Of a stretch of DNA of 9,031 nt, positions 1 to 6,517 are shown piece by piece. The DNA is from Oscillospiraceae bacterium (GTDB lineage Bacteria > Bacillota > Clostridia > Oscillospirales > Oscillospiraceae). The DNA lies in NCBI GenBank assembly GCA_020866945.1, contig JAJBVW010000104.1:6087-15117 (forward strand). The letters are read 5' to 3'. Position 1 is the first letter of the stretch. Each line of letters opens with the position of its first letter. The position numbers were made by a program, and so were the translations under genes. The notes under the pieces were generated by a model. It ran no database searches, was not told the origin of the DNA, and worked only from the letters and a program-made list of their open reading frames with translations.

Positions 1-20
1 TGATAATTCCTTCCTGTTTC
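1..20 (-). promoter_or_regulatory. possible ribosome binding site of a leftward gene starting outside the window
   Basis: Read on the minus strand, the first 20 bases give an AGGAAGG motif followed by AATTATCA running to the window edge. This would suit a gene starting just beyond position 1 and transcribed away from the sigma operon. Its existence cannot be confirmed from this window. Confidence 0.3.
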
Positions 21-68
21 GCTTATTGGTTTCCCTTTCACATATAAAGACAGACGACCACCTGAAAA

Positions 69-112
69 TGCAACACCTTACCCGGAAAAAATTCTTCTCA
101 AAAGGTGTTGCA
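69..112. repeat. 11-bp perfect inverted repeat upstream of the sigma factor gene
   Basis: The arms TGCAACACCTT (69-79) and AAGGTGTTGCA (102-112) are perfect reverse complements around a 22-nt AT-rich spacer. The right arm overlaps a TTGCAC box that could serve as a -35 element for the sigma gene. On either side, outward of each arm, lies a similarly spaced CGTT (126-129, plus) or CGTC (56-53, minus) followed by TGTCT or GTCT. The repeat could be an operator, a pair of mirrored promoter boxes, or a weak terminator of something else. No long T-run follows either arm, which argues against a simple terminator. The repeat is certain; its function is inferred. Confidence 0.6.
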
Positions 113-141
113 CTTTTGTAAAGTACGTTGTCTAATATAAT
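108..141 (+). promoter_or_regulatory. candidate promoter of the sigma factor operon
   Basis: A perfect TATAAT lies at 136-141, about 30 nt before the start codon, with an overlapping TCTAAT at 131-136. A TTGCAC box (108-113) stands 17 nt before TCTAAT but 22 nt before TATAAT, so the -35/-10 pairing is ambiguous. An ECF-type promoter read by the operon's own sigma factor is an alternative, because CGTTGTC lies at 126-132. Transcription probably starts near 143-148, giving a short leader. Confidence 0.35.
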
Positions 142-171
142 GAAGGCAGACAGAGACGAAAGGAGAGCACC

Positions 172-738
172 ATGGAGCCAAGGAATGCTGCGGAAACTGA
201 ACAGGCCCGGGAACCGGCGTTTCTGGAGCTTGTCTATCTCCAATATAAGCGGCTTATGTTCTCCGTCGCGGGCAGATACACCGGCAGTTTGGACGACCAG
301 GCCGACATTGTGGGGGAGGCACTGGTGAAGATGGCGGAGCAGGAGGCTCGGCTGCGGGCCGTGGATGAGCGGGCGCTGACAACCTACATCGCCGCTATGG
401 TGCGGAACACGGCCATCAATTTTCTCCGGCACAGAGGCGTTATCCGCCAGCACGAACAGGTATCCTGGGAGGAGATGCAGGGAGCGGAGCCGTCCCCCGC
501 GCCCTCGCCGGAGGAAACGATTCTCCAGGCCGAGCGCCGGGACTTGGTGCGGCAGGTATGGCTGCGCCTGTCTCCCAGCGACCGACTGCTTTTGGAGGGG
601 AAATACATATTGGATCTGACCGACCGGGAGCTGGCGGCCACGCTGGGCTGCGGCACGACCAGCATACGGATGAAGCTGACCCGCGCGCGGCGAAGGGCCT
701 TGCGAGAAATGCAGAAGGAGGGCGATTGCAATGCATAA
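172..738 (+). CDS. RNA polymerase sigma-70 family factor, ECF-like
   Basis: The 188-residue product is the size of an ECF sigma factor and would direct RNA polymerase to a small regulon in the cytoplasm. Residues about 18-90 fit region 2 (core binding and -10 recognition), ending in the typical helix TYIAAMVRNTAINFLRHR. A Pro/Glu-rich linker (about 100-116) follows. Region 4 (about 120-182) contains the helix-turn-helix LTDRELAATLGCGTTSIRMK and a basic C-terminal helix. The ATG at 172 is chosen because AAAGGAG (159-165) lies 6 nt before it. The gene overlaps the next one by 8 nt, as in sigma/anti-sigma pairs. The regulon and inducing signal cannot be read from the sequence. Confidence 0.9.
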   Translation: MEPRNAAETEQAREPAFLELVYLQYKRLMFSVAGRYTGSLDDQADIVGEALVKMAEQEARLRAVDERALTTYIAAMVRNTAINFLRHRGVIRQHEQVSWEEMQGAEPSPAPSPEETILQAERRDLVRQVWLRLSPSDRLLLEGKYILDLTDRELAATLGCGTTSIRMKLTRARRRALREMQKEGDCNA

Positions 739-1528
739 TAAGCACAGGGAAAACAGCCGGAACGCGCGTTTCGCCCGATTCATGAACGTATATGTTCAGA
801 CGGAGGGCCAGCGCCTGCGGCGGGAAAATCAGACCTTGCAGGCAGACCCCGCGGCGGCAGTGCCGGAGGAGGCCGACCGCCGCTGCATGGCCGTTCTGCG
901 GATGGAGCAGGCGAAGAACAATCAGGCGGCAAAGCGGCCCCGGCCGCAGGTCAGCCGGCCAAAGCACTTCCGCTGGGGCCCCGCGGCGGCAGTCGTCGCG
1001 GTGATCGCCGCTCTCACCACGGCAGCTTACGCCTCCGGGCTTCTGGGCGGGATCGGCCAGTGGAATGAGGATTATTTTTACTTTGCCCAGGACACGGAGG
1101 CCAGGGAAACGGAGATTATCATTGCCCCGCCAGAGGAACCGTTTAGGCTTTTGAAGGAGGCTCTGGCCTATTACGACGCGCCGGAAAATATGGTTCCAAC
1201 CTATGTCCCGGAGGGGTATCAGTATGAGGGCTTTGAATACTGGGTTTTGGAGTCATACGCTGCTTTCGATTTATACTATATCAACGGAACAAACACGATT
1301 TCGTTTTCGTATATCCTATACAGCACGGAACCCAGCGAACAATATTCCAAGGACACGGGAGACCCGGAAATCTATAGCGTCAATGGCATAGAGCATTACA
1401 TTCTGACCAATGCAGGCAAATATTACGCCGTTTGGCAGCGCGATAACTTTGAATGTTCCACCCATGGCTACGACAGCCGGGAGGAGCTTATTAAAACCAT
1501 TGATTCCATATATGCTGCGGCCGGGTAA
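731..1528 (+). CDS. single-pass membrane protein with DUF4367-like outer domain, putative anti-sigma factor
   Basis: The 265-residue protein has a basic cytoplasmic N-terminal part (1-83), one transmembrane helix (about 84-104) and an extracytoplasmic domain. The outer domain matches the pattern of DUF4367: a PTYVPEGY motif near residue 156, and near the C-terminus a segment running from NGIEHYILTN through the Trp of AVWQ to REELIKTIDSI. The start codon lies inside the sigma gene (ATG at 731, sigma stop at 736-738), preceded by AGAAGGAGGG (713-722), so the two genes are probably translationally coupled. Genes of this type beside ECF-like factors in Clostridia are commonly read as membrane regulators of the sigma factor. 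No zinc-binding anti-sigma motif (HxxxCxxC) is present; the only N-terminal Cys is C52. The anti-sigma role is therefore inferred from context. Confidence 0.75.
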   Translation: MHNKHRENSRNARFARFMNVYVQTEGQRLRRENQTLQADPAAAVPEEADRRCMAVLRMEQAKNNQAAKRPRPQVSRPKHFRWGPAAAVVAVIAALTTAAYASGLLGGIGQWNEDYFYFAQDTEARETEIIIAPPEEPFRLLKEALAYYDAPENMVPTYVPEGYQYEGFEYWVLESYAAFDLYYINGTNTISFSYILYSTEPSEQYSKDTGDPEIYSVNGIEHYILTNAGKYYAVWQRDNFECSTHGYDSREELIKTIDSIYAAAG

Positions 1529-1563
1529 GAAATTATTACTTCCGCCAGCCCGGTTGCAGAAAA

Positions 1564-1598
1564 ACGCACCCATGCGCTTCACGTTTGCATGGGTGCGT
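1564..1598. terminator. bidirectional intrinsic terminator between convergent operons
   Basis: A perfect 12-bp stem, ACGCACCCATGC (1564-1575) with GCATGGGTGCGT (1587-1598), encloses an 11-nt loop. On the minus strand it is followed by five T (complement of 1560-1564). On the plus strand an AT-rich run with several T follows (1598-1610). It sits 35 bp after the DUF4367 gene and 26 bp after the end of the convergent permease gene, so it can stop transcription from both sides. Confidence 0.85.
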
Positions 1599-1624
1599 AT
1601 TTATAATATAGAGCAACTCTTGGC

Positions 1625-3646
1625 TTATGCGGCGGCGGGAGTCTCCTGCTTTTTATTGCGCAGGAACTGGAAGGCGAAGATGGCCACGATGACCACCAGG
1701 CCCACCACGTCGCTGAGCGTGCCGGGATAAATCAGGAACAATCCGCCGGCGGCGGCGACGATGCGCAGCGGCCAGGGAACAGGCCCCCGGAGATACCCCT
1801 CCAGCGCAACGCCCAGAGACACCATACCCACAATGGAGGTGATGATGAGCTGAATGACCTCCAAGGCATTTGTGTCGATCAGCAGCATGGCCGGGTTAAA
1901 GGCGAAGATATACGGCACAACAAAGGCCGCTATGGCGAGCTTTGTGGCGTTCACCGCCGTCCTCATTGGCTTCGACCCTGCTATGGCCGAGCCTGCATAG
2001 GCCGCCAGCGCAACCGGCGGGGTAATATCCGCCACGATGCCGAAGTAGAACACGAAGAAGTGGGCCGCCAGGGTGGGCACGCCCATCTGAATCAGGATGG
2101 GGGCGCAGGTGGAGGCCATGATGCAGTAGTTCGCCGTGGTGGGAACGCCCATGCCCAGGATGATGCAGCAAATCATGGTAAGCAGCAGCGCAACAATCAG
2201 ATGGCCGTTTGCAATGGTGATAACGGCGGTGATAATCTGGGAGGCCAGACCCGTCATGGTGATGCACCCGGCAATCACGCCGGCGATGGCGCAGGCCGCC
2301 GCCACGGAGATGCAGGACTGGCCGCCCTTTGCCAGGGCGTCAAACAGCACGGTGGGGGTCATGCGGGCATCCTTATTAAAGAGGCTCACCACGATGCACG
2401 CCATGATGGAGATGGTGGCGGCATAGGCCATGGTGCGGTTGCCGCTGCAAACAAGATAAATCAGAATGACCAGCGGCAGCAGGAGATAGAGCTTCTTTGC
2501 AAGCATACGGAACTTCGGAAGCTGCTCTCTGGGGATGCCCTTCAAGCCCAGGCGCTTCGCCTCCAGATGGACGCAGATAAAGATGCCCAGGAAGTACAGC
2601 ACCGCGGGCAGAATGGCCCGGACAATAATGCTCGAGTAGGACACGCCCACATATTCCGCCATCAGGAAGGCAGCCGCGCCCATGATGGGCGGCATAATCT
2701 GTCCGCCGGTAGAGGCCGCCGCCTCCACCGCCCCGGCAAACTCTGGCTTATAGCCGGTCTTTTTCATCATGGGGATGGTGACGGAGCCGGTGGTGACGGT
2801 GTTGCCCACGGAGGAGCCGGACACCATGCCGCACAGGGCGGAGGAGATAACCGCTACCTTCGCCGGGCCGCCGCTGGAGGAACCGGCCAGGCAGTTGGCA
2901 AGACTGATGAAGAAATCAGAGATTCCCGTGCGCTCCAAAAACGCGCCGAATATGAGAAACACCACAATAAACTTGGCGCAGACCTGAATAGGCGTGGTCA
3001 TAACACCGGTGGTGGTATAGGTCAAACGATAGGTGAGCTGGCTGACGGCGTTTCCGAAGCTCAGGCCCTTGCCAATCCAGAAATAATAAATGGCATAGAG
3101 GATAAAGCATCCGGCCACGACCATGATGGGAATACCCACGCTCCGGCGGCACAGCTCGAACAGGGCCAGGATGGCAATGATGCCAAGCGCTATCTCATAC
3201 CAATAGAGGTATTTATAGCCCACAGCCCGGACGGTCAAATCCTTAGCGTTTACAACAATATACAAAAATGCGCAGGTTCCCAGAATCATAATGATCCAGT
3301 CGAACCAGGGAATATGATTGACCTTCTGCACGCCCTTTTTGGCCGGGAAGTTCAGATAGCCAATGAGCATGATGCAGGCCACAAAGGAGGGGTACCGCAC
3401 CAGATCCAGCCAGGTGGCAAACAGCGTCACATAGATGGAAAACAGGGAGAACGCGGCCATCAGGCCGTATACCACCCATTTCTGCCAGCCCTCCCAAATG
3501 CGGGTATTGGACTCCCGGTCAAATTTCTTCATGACCGCGTCCACGGCGTCAGCATCGAAGACCGGCTCCTCCGCTGTTTTCGCGGCGGCAGCCTCCGCCG
3601 CAGCGGCCGCAGGCTCCGCCTGCCCTTTCTTTTTGAACAGCGCCAT
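1625..3646 (-). CDS. TRAP transporter fused permease (4TM/12TM, TAXI-type)
   Basis: The 673-residue integral membrane protein fuses the small DctQ-like and large DctM-like TRAP subunits. It would move the solute delivered by the receptor using an ion gradient. An Ala/Glu-rich cytoplasmic tail (1-48) precedes the small-subunit helices (about 55-190). The large-subunit region shows family motifs: GSSVGNTVTTGSVTIPMMKK (277-296), STGGQIMPP (312-320), GMGVPTTANY (498-507) and DITPPVALAAYAGSAIAG (540-557). Further hydrophobic helices follow to about 662, a C-terminal extension common in fused TAXI permeases. An upstream in-frame ATG at 3676 is possible, but the ATG at 3646 has AGGAGG 6 nt before it and gives a start MALFKKKG. 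It lies 154 bp after the receptor gene in the same direction. The small DUF1850 gene often found in such operons is absent here. Confidence 0.93.
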   Translation of the reverse strand: MALFKKKGQAEPAAAAAEAAAAKTAEEPVFDADAVDAVMKKFDRESNTRIWEGWQKWVVYGLMAAFSLFSIYVTLFATWLDLVRYPSFVACIMLIGYLNFPAKKGVQKVNHIPWFDWIIMILGTCAFLYIVVNAKDLTVRAVGYKYLYWYEIALGIIAILALFELCRRSVGIPIMVVAGCFILYAIYYFWIGKGLSFGNAVSQLTYRLTYTTTGVMTTPIQVCAKFIVVFLIFGAFLERTGISDFFISLANCLAGSSSGGPAKVAVISSALCGMVSGSSVGNTVTTGSVTIPMMKKTGYKPEFAGAVEAAASTGGQIMPPIMGAAAFLMAEYVGVSYSSIIVRAILPAVLYFLGIFICVHLEAKRLGLKGIPREQLPKFRMLAKKLYLLLPLVILIYLVCSGNRTMAYAATISIMACIVVSLFNKDARMTPTVLFDALAKGGQSCISVAAACAIAGVIAGCITMTGLASQIITAVITIANGHLIVALLLTMICCIILGMGVPTTANYCIMASTCAPILIQMGVPTLAAHFFVFYFGIVADITPPVALAAYAGSAIAGSKPMRTAVNATKLAIAAFVVPYIFAFNPAMLLIDTNALEVIQLIITSIVGMVSLGVALEGYLRGPVPWPLRIVAAAGGLFLIYPGTLSDVVGLVVIVAIFAFQFLRNKKQETPAAA

Positions 3647-3652
3647 ACAGCA

Positions 3653-3658
3653 CCTCCT
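3653..3658 (-). promoter_or_regulatory. ribosome binding site that fixes the TRAP permease start
   Basis: Read on the minus strand this is AGGAGG within AGGAGGTG, with 6 nt before the ATG at 3646-3644. The in-frame ATG 30 nt further upstream (3676) has no such site, and its translation would add a basic stretch atypical of the family. Confidence 0.85.
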
Positions 3659-3699
3659 GATAACAGAATATCGCAAAACCGCTGCCTGCGGGAAAAATG

Positions 3700-3705
3700 A
3701 TTATA
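3700..3705 (-). promoter_or_regulatory. possible -10 box of a secondary promoter for the TRAP permease
   Basis: The minus strand reads TATAAT here, within an AT-rich stretch 54 bp before the permease start. No good -35 box is seen at 16-18 nt; TTGTGA at 15 nt is the nearest. It could drive extra permease transcription downstream of the intergenic hairpin, or it may be a chance match. Confidence 0.25.
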
Positions 3706-3749
3706 TATAAAGGATTCCCTTCACAAATGGAAAACACTTATATAAATGG

Positions 3750-3782
3750 GGGATGGAGCGCCGCTGTGCGGCGCCCCGTCCT
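3750..3782 (-). terminator. intergenic hairpin after the TAXI receptor gene (attenuator or mRNA stabiliser)
   Basis: A GC-rich core stem, GCGCCGC (3758-3764) with GCGGCGC (3768-3774), closes on a 3-nt loop. After one mismatch it extends through GGGATGG (3750-3756) pairing with CCGTCCT (3776-3782), with G-U pairs. In the transcript direction it is followed by CCCATTTATATAAG rather than a real T-run. It is therefore more likely a partial terminator or a 3'-end stabiliser between receptor and permease than a full stop. Confidence 0.6.
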
Positions 3783-3800
3783 GAGTTGTCATGCTATGAA

Positions 3801-4910
3801 TTAATCGACAGTCTCCACTTCGATGCCATGCTCAGCGAAGTACTTGGCAGCGCCGCTGGCGAAGGGAACCGCGATGCCCTCGGTGGCGAAGGTCAGGTCA
3901 AGCTCAGCGCCCTTGGCGTGCAGCTCGGTGATGGCCTCAGCGTTGTCGAAGATGGTGGCGACGATGGCGTAAGCCGTATCCTCATCCAGGTCAGCGCGGC
4001 AGACCAGGGTGGCCTTCACGGTGATGGTGACGCAGTCCTCGTCAAATCCGGCGTAGGTGCCGGCAGGGATGGTCAGAGAGGCATAGTAGGGGCAGCTCTC
4101 CAGCAGGGTCTCCATGTGCTCGTCGTCGATGGACACGAGATACACGGTCTGGCGGGTGGCCAGGTCGGTGACGGCAGTGGTGGGAGCGCCAGCGCAGATG
4201 AACGCGGCGTCGATCTTGCCGTCCTTCAGGCTCTCGGTGGAATCACCGAAGGACTGATAGATGGGGGTGATGTCGTCCAGGGTCATGCCATAGGCAGCCA
4301 GGATGTCAACAGTGTTGTAGTAGGTGCCGGAGCCAACGTCGCCCACGCAGACGCTCTTGCCGGCCAGGTCGGAGACGGAGGTGATTTCCGGGTCAAGGGT
4401 CACGATCTGCACGGTCTCGGCATACAGGGCGCCCAGAACCAGGAAGTCGGTGTTGGCGCCGGTCTCCTCGAAGGAGTTGGTGCCCTCATAGGCATAGGTC
4501 ATAACGTCGGACTGAACGAGCGCCAGGTCATACAAAAACTCGCTGATGCCCTCGATGTTCGCGGTGGTGCCGCCGGTGGACACGGTGTTGATGCTCAGGC
4601 CGGTGTTCTGGCCAATGTAGTTGGACAGCACGCCGCCGAAGGCGTAATAGGTGCCGGACTCACCGCCGGTGCCCATGGTCAGACTGCCGGTGATGGAAGA
4701 GAAGTCAGTCGCAGCGGCGGTCTCCTCCTCAGCCTCGGCCTCGGCTTCCTCGGTCTCCTCGGCAGTCTCTTCGGTGGTCTCCTCGACCTCCTCAGTCTCG
4801 GTCTCCTCGGTCTCGTCGGCGTCGCTGGAGCTGGAGCAGCCGGCGAACATACCAAGCATCATGACCAGGGCCAGCATAAGCGCAAGCGTTTTCCACAGAG
4901 TCTTTTTCAT
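3801..4910 (-). CDS. TRAP transporter solute receptor, TAXI family, lipoprotein
   Basis: The 369-residue extracytoplasmic binding protein would capture a solute and hand it to the fused TRAP permease encoded next. A lipoprotein signal peptide ends at LGMFAGC, with C25 as the lipidated residue. Residues 30-64 form a Glu/Thr-rich spacer with 21 acidic residues of 35 and no basic ones. The TAXI domain starts near 76 with LTMGTGGESGTYYAFGG, continues with VGDVGSGTYYNTVDIL (189-204), and has the conserved run AGTYAGFDEDCVTITVKATL (283-302). The start is supported by CCTCCT (4920-4925), read as AGGAGG, 9 nt upstream. TAXI proteins known to me bind small carboxylates such as glutamate or other acids, but the sequence does not reveal the ligand. 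A strong promoter lies at 4976-5004. Confidence 0.93.
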   Translation of the reverse strand: MKKTLWKTLALMLALVMMLGMFAGCSSSSDADETEETETEEVEETTEETAEETEEAEAEAEEETAAATDFSSITGSLTMGTGGESGTYYAFGGVLSNYIGQNTGLSINTVSTGGTTANIEGISEFLYDLALVQSDVMTYAYEGTNSFEETGANTDFLVLGALYAETVQIVTLDPEITSVSDLAGKSVCVGDVGSGTYYNTVDILAAYGMTLDDITPIYQSFGDSTESLKDGKIDAAFICAGAPTTAVTDLATRQTVYLVSIDDEHMETLLESCPYYASLTIPAGTYAGFDEDCVTITVKATLVCRADLDEDTAYAIVATIFDNAEAITELHAKGAELDLTFATEGIAVPFASGAAKYFAEHGIEVETVD

Positions 4911-4975
4911 TGGGTTTGTCCTCCTAAATAACGATTTCTTGCATTTTCTTTTCGGGAATAATTCAAGATGGATTT

Positions 4976-5004
4976 ATTATACTCGCATCTTTTTGAATTG
5001 GCAA
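4976..5004 (-). promoter_or_regulatory. sigma-A promoter of the TAXI-TRAP operon
   Basis: On the minus strand, TTGCCA (-35, 5004-4999) and a perfect TATAAT (-10, 4981-4976) are separated by exactly 17 nt. Transcription should start near 4969, leaving a leader of about 58 nt before the receptor start at 4910. Confidence 0.8.
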
Positions 5005-5154
5005 GGAAAAAATGAAATTTAATCTGTTCAAACTTTCAAAATTATGACTTCTTCCCATGTATTTCCCTGAAAGACACCTGTTTTTGTGATTTTTTACAAA
5101 CGCGGTACCTGCAATTTACCATTAAACTTTTTTAACATTTTGCCCCTGATTCCC

Positions 5155-5183
5155 TTGACATTTCCCAGCGAGATTATTATAAT
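5155..5183 (+). promoter_or_regulatory. consensus sigma-A promoter of the sugar-type ABC operon
   Basis: TTGACA (5155-5160) and TATAAT (5178-5183) are both perfect consensus hexamers with the optimal 17-nt spacer. Transcription should start near 5190, about 44 nt before the ATG at 5234. A match this complete suggests a strong promoter whose control, if any, lies in a repressor or in steps after initiation. Confidence 0.9.
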
Positions 5184-5233
5184 TATCACAAGCCTAGCAA
5201 TAATTTAATAGGTTTAGAAAGGAAAATTGGACA

Positions 5234-6517
5234 ATGAAAAAGATTATCGCAATTGTTCTCGCTGCTGTCATGTGCCTGTCTCTGGCAGCGTGCAGCAGCA
5301 CCGACTACACCAGCCAGCTGGACGGCATCCAGGATTCTCTGGACGACATCCAGGCTCTGCTGGATTCCCTGACCGCCGAAGACACTGCCGAAGAGGCCGA
5401 GGCTGAGGAGGCCGAGGAGGTCGAAGAGGTCGCTGAGGAGACCTCCGATAAAGTCACCGTCGATTTCGAGTGGAACGGTCAGATGGAGGTTTGGTCCATC
5501 CTGCCCACCACCGGCGCTGAGGGCCTGGTCATGATCAACGACGCTATGGGCGCTATGATGGAGGCCGAGGGCTTCACCTATGTTAAGAAGGACGCCCAGG
5601 GCGATCCCTCCGCACAGGTGCAGTTCGTTGAGGACGCCATCGCCGCCGGCAACGTCGGCTGCCTGATGATCGCCGCCATGAGCGTGGATATGCTTCAGGA
5701 CGTGGTGCTTGACGCTCTTGAGGCCGGCATCGCCGTGGCCATGCTGGGCGCTGAACCGACTGCCTATGGCATTTCCGGCTGCGTTTACACCGCCTATGAG
5801 ATCACCGGTATGTACGCTGTCCAGGCCGCTGAGGACTGGGTCACGAACCGCGTAGCCGAGGGCGGCAACATTCCCACCAACGCCGACGGTCTATATGAGG
5901 TCGCCTGCGACGTTTACACCGACATCCAGGACGGCGTGTACCGTTCCAACGCCATCACCGGCACCGTGGATTCCTCTGACATTCTCGTCCGTGTTTCCAC
6001 CACCTCCTCCTATGGCGACTCCGCTTACTCCGATGCCTATGACAACGCGCAGGACGTGCTGGGCGCGAACCCCGACTGCCACATCTTCATCGCTTACGAG
6101 CCGGAAGAGGCCATGGGCGCTGCCGATGCTATCGCTGACTACTGCGACCAGAACGGCCTTGACCTGGCCGACTACTGCGTTATCCCCTGCTACGGCGAGG
6201 ACTCCACCTTCCTGGATCTGTATGCCGACGCGCAGGAGGATCCTTCCTCCACCGCCATCAAGGGCTACTCCACTTACGGCGACCCCACCGAGACCGACGC
6301 TGACGGCAACGTGACCAAGGACTCCGCCACCCTGACCGGCGAGCATCTGGGCGACATCCTTCTGTCCGCCTGCGGCATCGAGGGCTATGACTTCGAGTAT
6401 GGCGCAACCTACTATGACACCATCACCGTGAGCAACATCTACGGCTACTCTGATTCCTGGGTCAATGGCAACGACAACCCCGCCATCGAGTACAAGATCA
6501 CGGAGTATATCGGCTAA
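5234..6517 (+). CDS. sugar-type ABC transporter substrate-binding lipoprotein
   Basis: The 427-residue protein is the outer-surface receptor of the ABC importer encoded downstream. A lipoprotein signal peptide ends at LAAC, with C20 lipidated. Residues 29-46 show a clean heptad pattern (L29, I32, L36, I39, L43, L46), followed by a Glu-rich spacer (49-72, 14 acidic of 24). The periplasmic-binding fold (Peripla_BP_4 type) starts near 83 with MEVWSILPTTGAEGLVMIND. The second-lobe motif NPDCHIFIAYEPEEAMGAAD (279-298) aligns with the usual NPD...NDxMALGA, but Asn-Asp is replaced by E289-P290. The mature binding domain is longer than ribose binders, with an insert around 345-365. GAAAGGA (5217-5223) lies 10 nt before the ATG. 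The ligand is unknown; a sugar or sugar-like compound is inferred from the partner genes. Confidence 0.88.
   Translation: MKKIIAIVLAAVMCLSLAACSSTDYTSQLDGIQDSLDDIQALLDSLTAEDTAEEAEAEEAEEVEEVAEETSDKVTVDFEWNGQMEVWSILPTTGAEGLVMINDAMGAMMEAEGFTYVKKDAQGDPSAQVQFVEDAIAAGNVGCLMIAAMSVDMLQDVVLDALEAGIAVAMLGAEPTAYGISGCVYTAYEITGMYAVQAAEDWVTNRVAEGGNIPTNADGLYEVACDVYTDIQDGVYRSNAITGTVDSSDILVRVSTTSSYGDSAYSDAYDNAQDVLGANPDCHIFIAYEPEEAMGAADAIADYCDQNGLDLADYCVIPCYGEDSTFLDLYADAQEDPSSTAIKGYSTYGDPTETDADGNVTKDSATLTGEHLGDILLSACGIEGYDFEYGATYYDTITVSNIYGYSDSWVNGNDNPAIEYKITEYIG

Larger units (their letters stand above)
4911..5233. promoter_or_regulatory. divergent intergenic control region of two importer operons
   Basis: This 323-bp AT-rich gap holds a leftward promoter (4976-5004) and a rightward promoter (5155-5183), with about 150 bp between their -35 boxes. 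No gene, RNA gene or convincing catabolite-repression site is seen in it. Short repeats are present: TTTCAAA-like copies around 5027-5041, and a weak TTTGT/ACAAA hairpin around 5083-5100. No clear operator can be assigned. Confidence 0.7.

Noticed and set aside
69..112. Reading the leader inverted repeat as an ordinary rho-independent terminator
   Set aside because: The spacer is 22 nt long, the stem is only moderately GC-rich, and neither strand has more than four consecutive T after it.
2060..3700. Long open frame on the plus strand opposite the TRAP permease gene, rich in His, Gly and Asp
   Set aside because: It mirrors a GC-rich gene with strong codon bias, has no family motif or supported start, and the minus-strand frame is clearly a conserved permease.
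3753..4931. Long plus-strand open frame opposite the TAXI receptor gene, Gly/Val/Leu rich
   Set aside because: It is the antisense shadow of the receptor: composition is repetitive, no ribosome binding site is seen, and it spans exactly the real gene.
5094..5112. Possible catabolite-repression (cre) site around ACAAACGCGGTACC
   Set aside because: Several of the conserved positions of the cre consensus on both sides of the central CG do not match.
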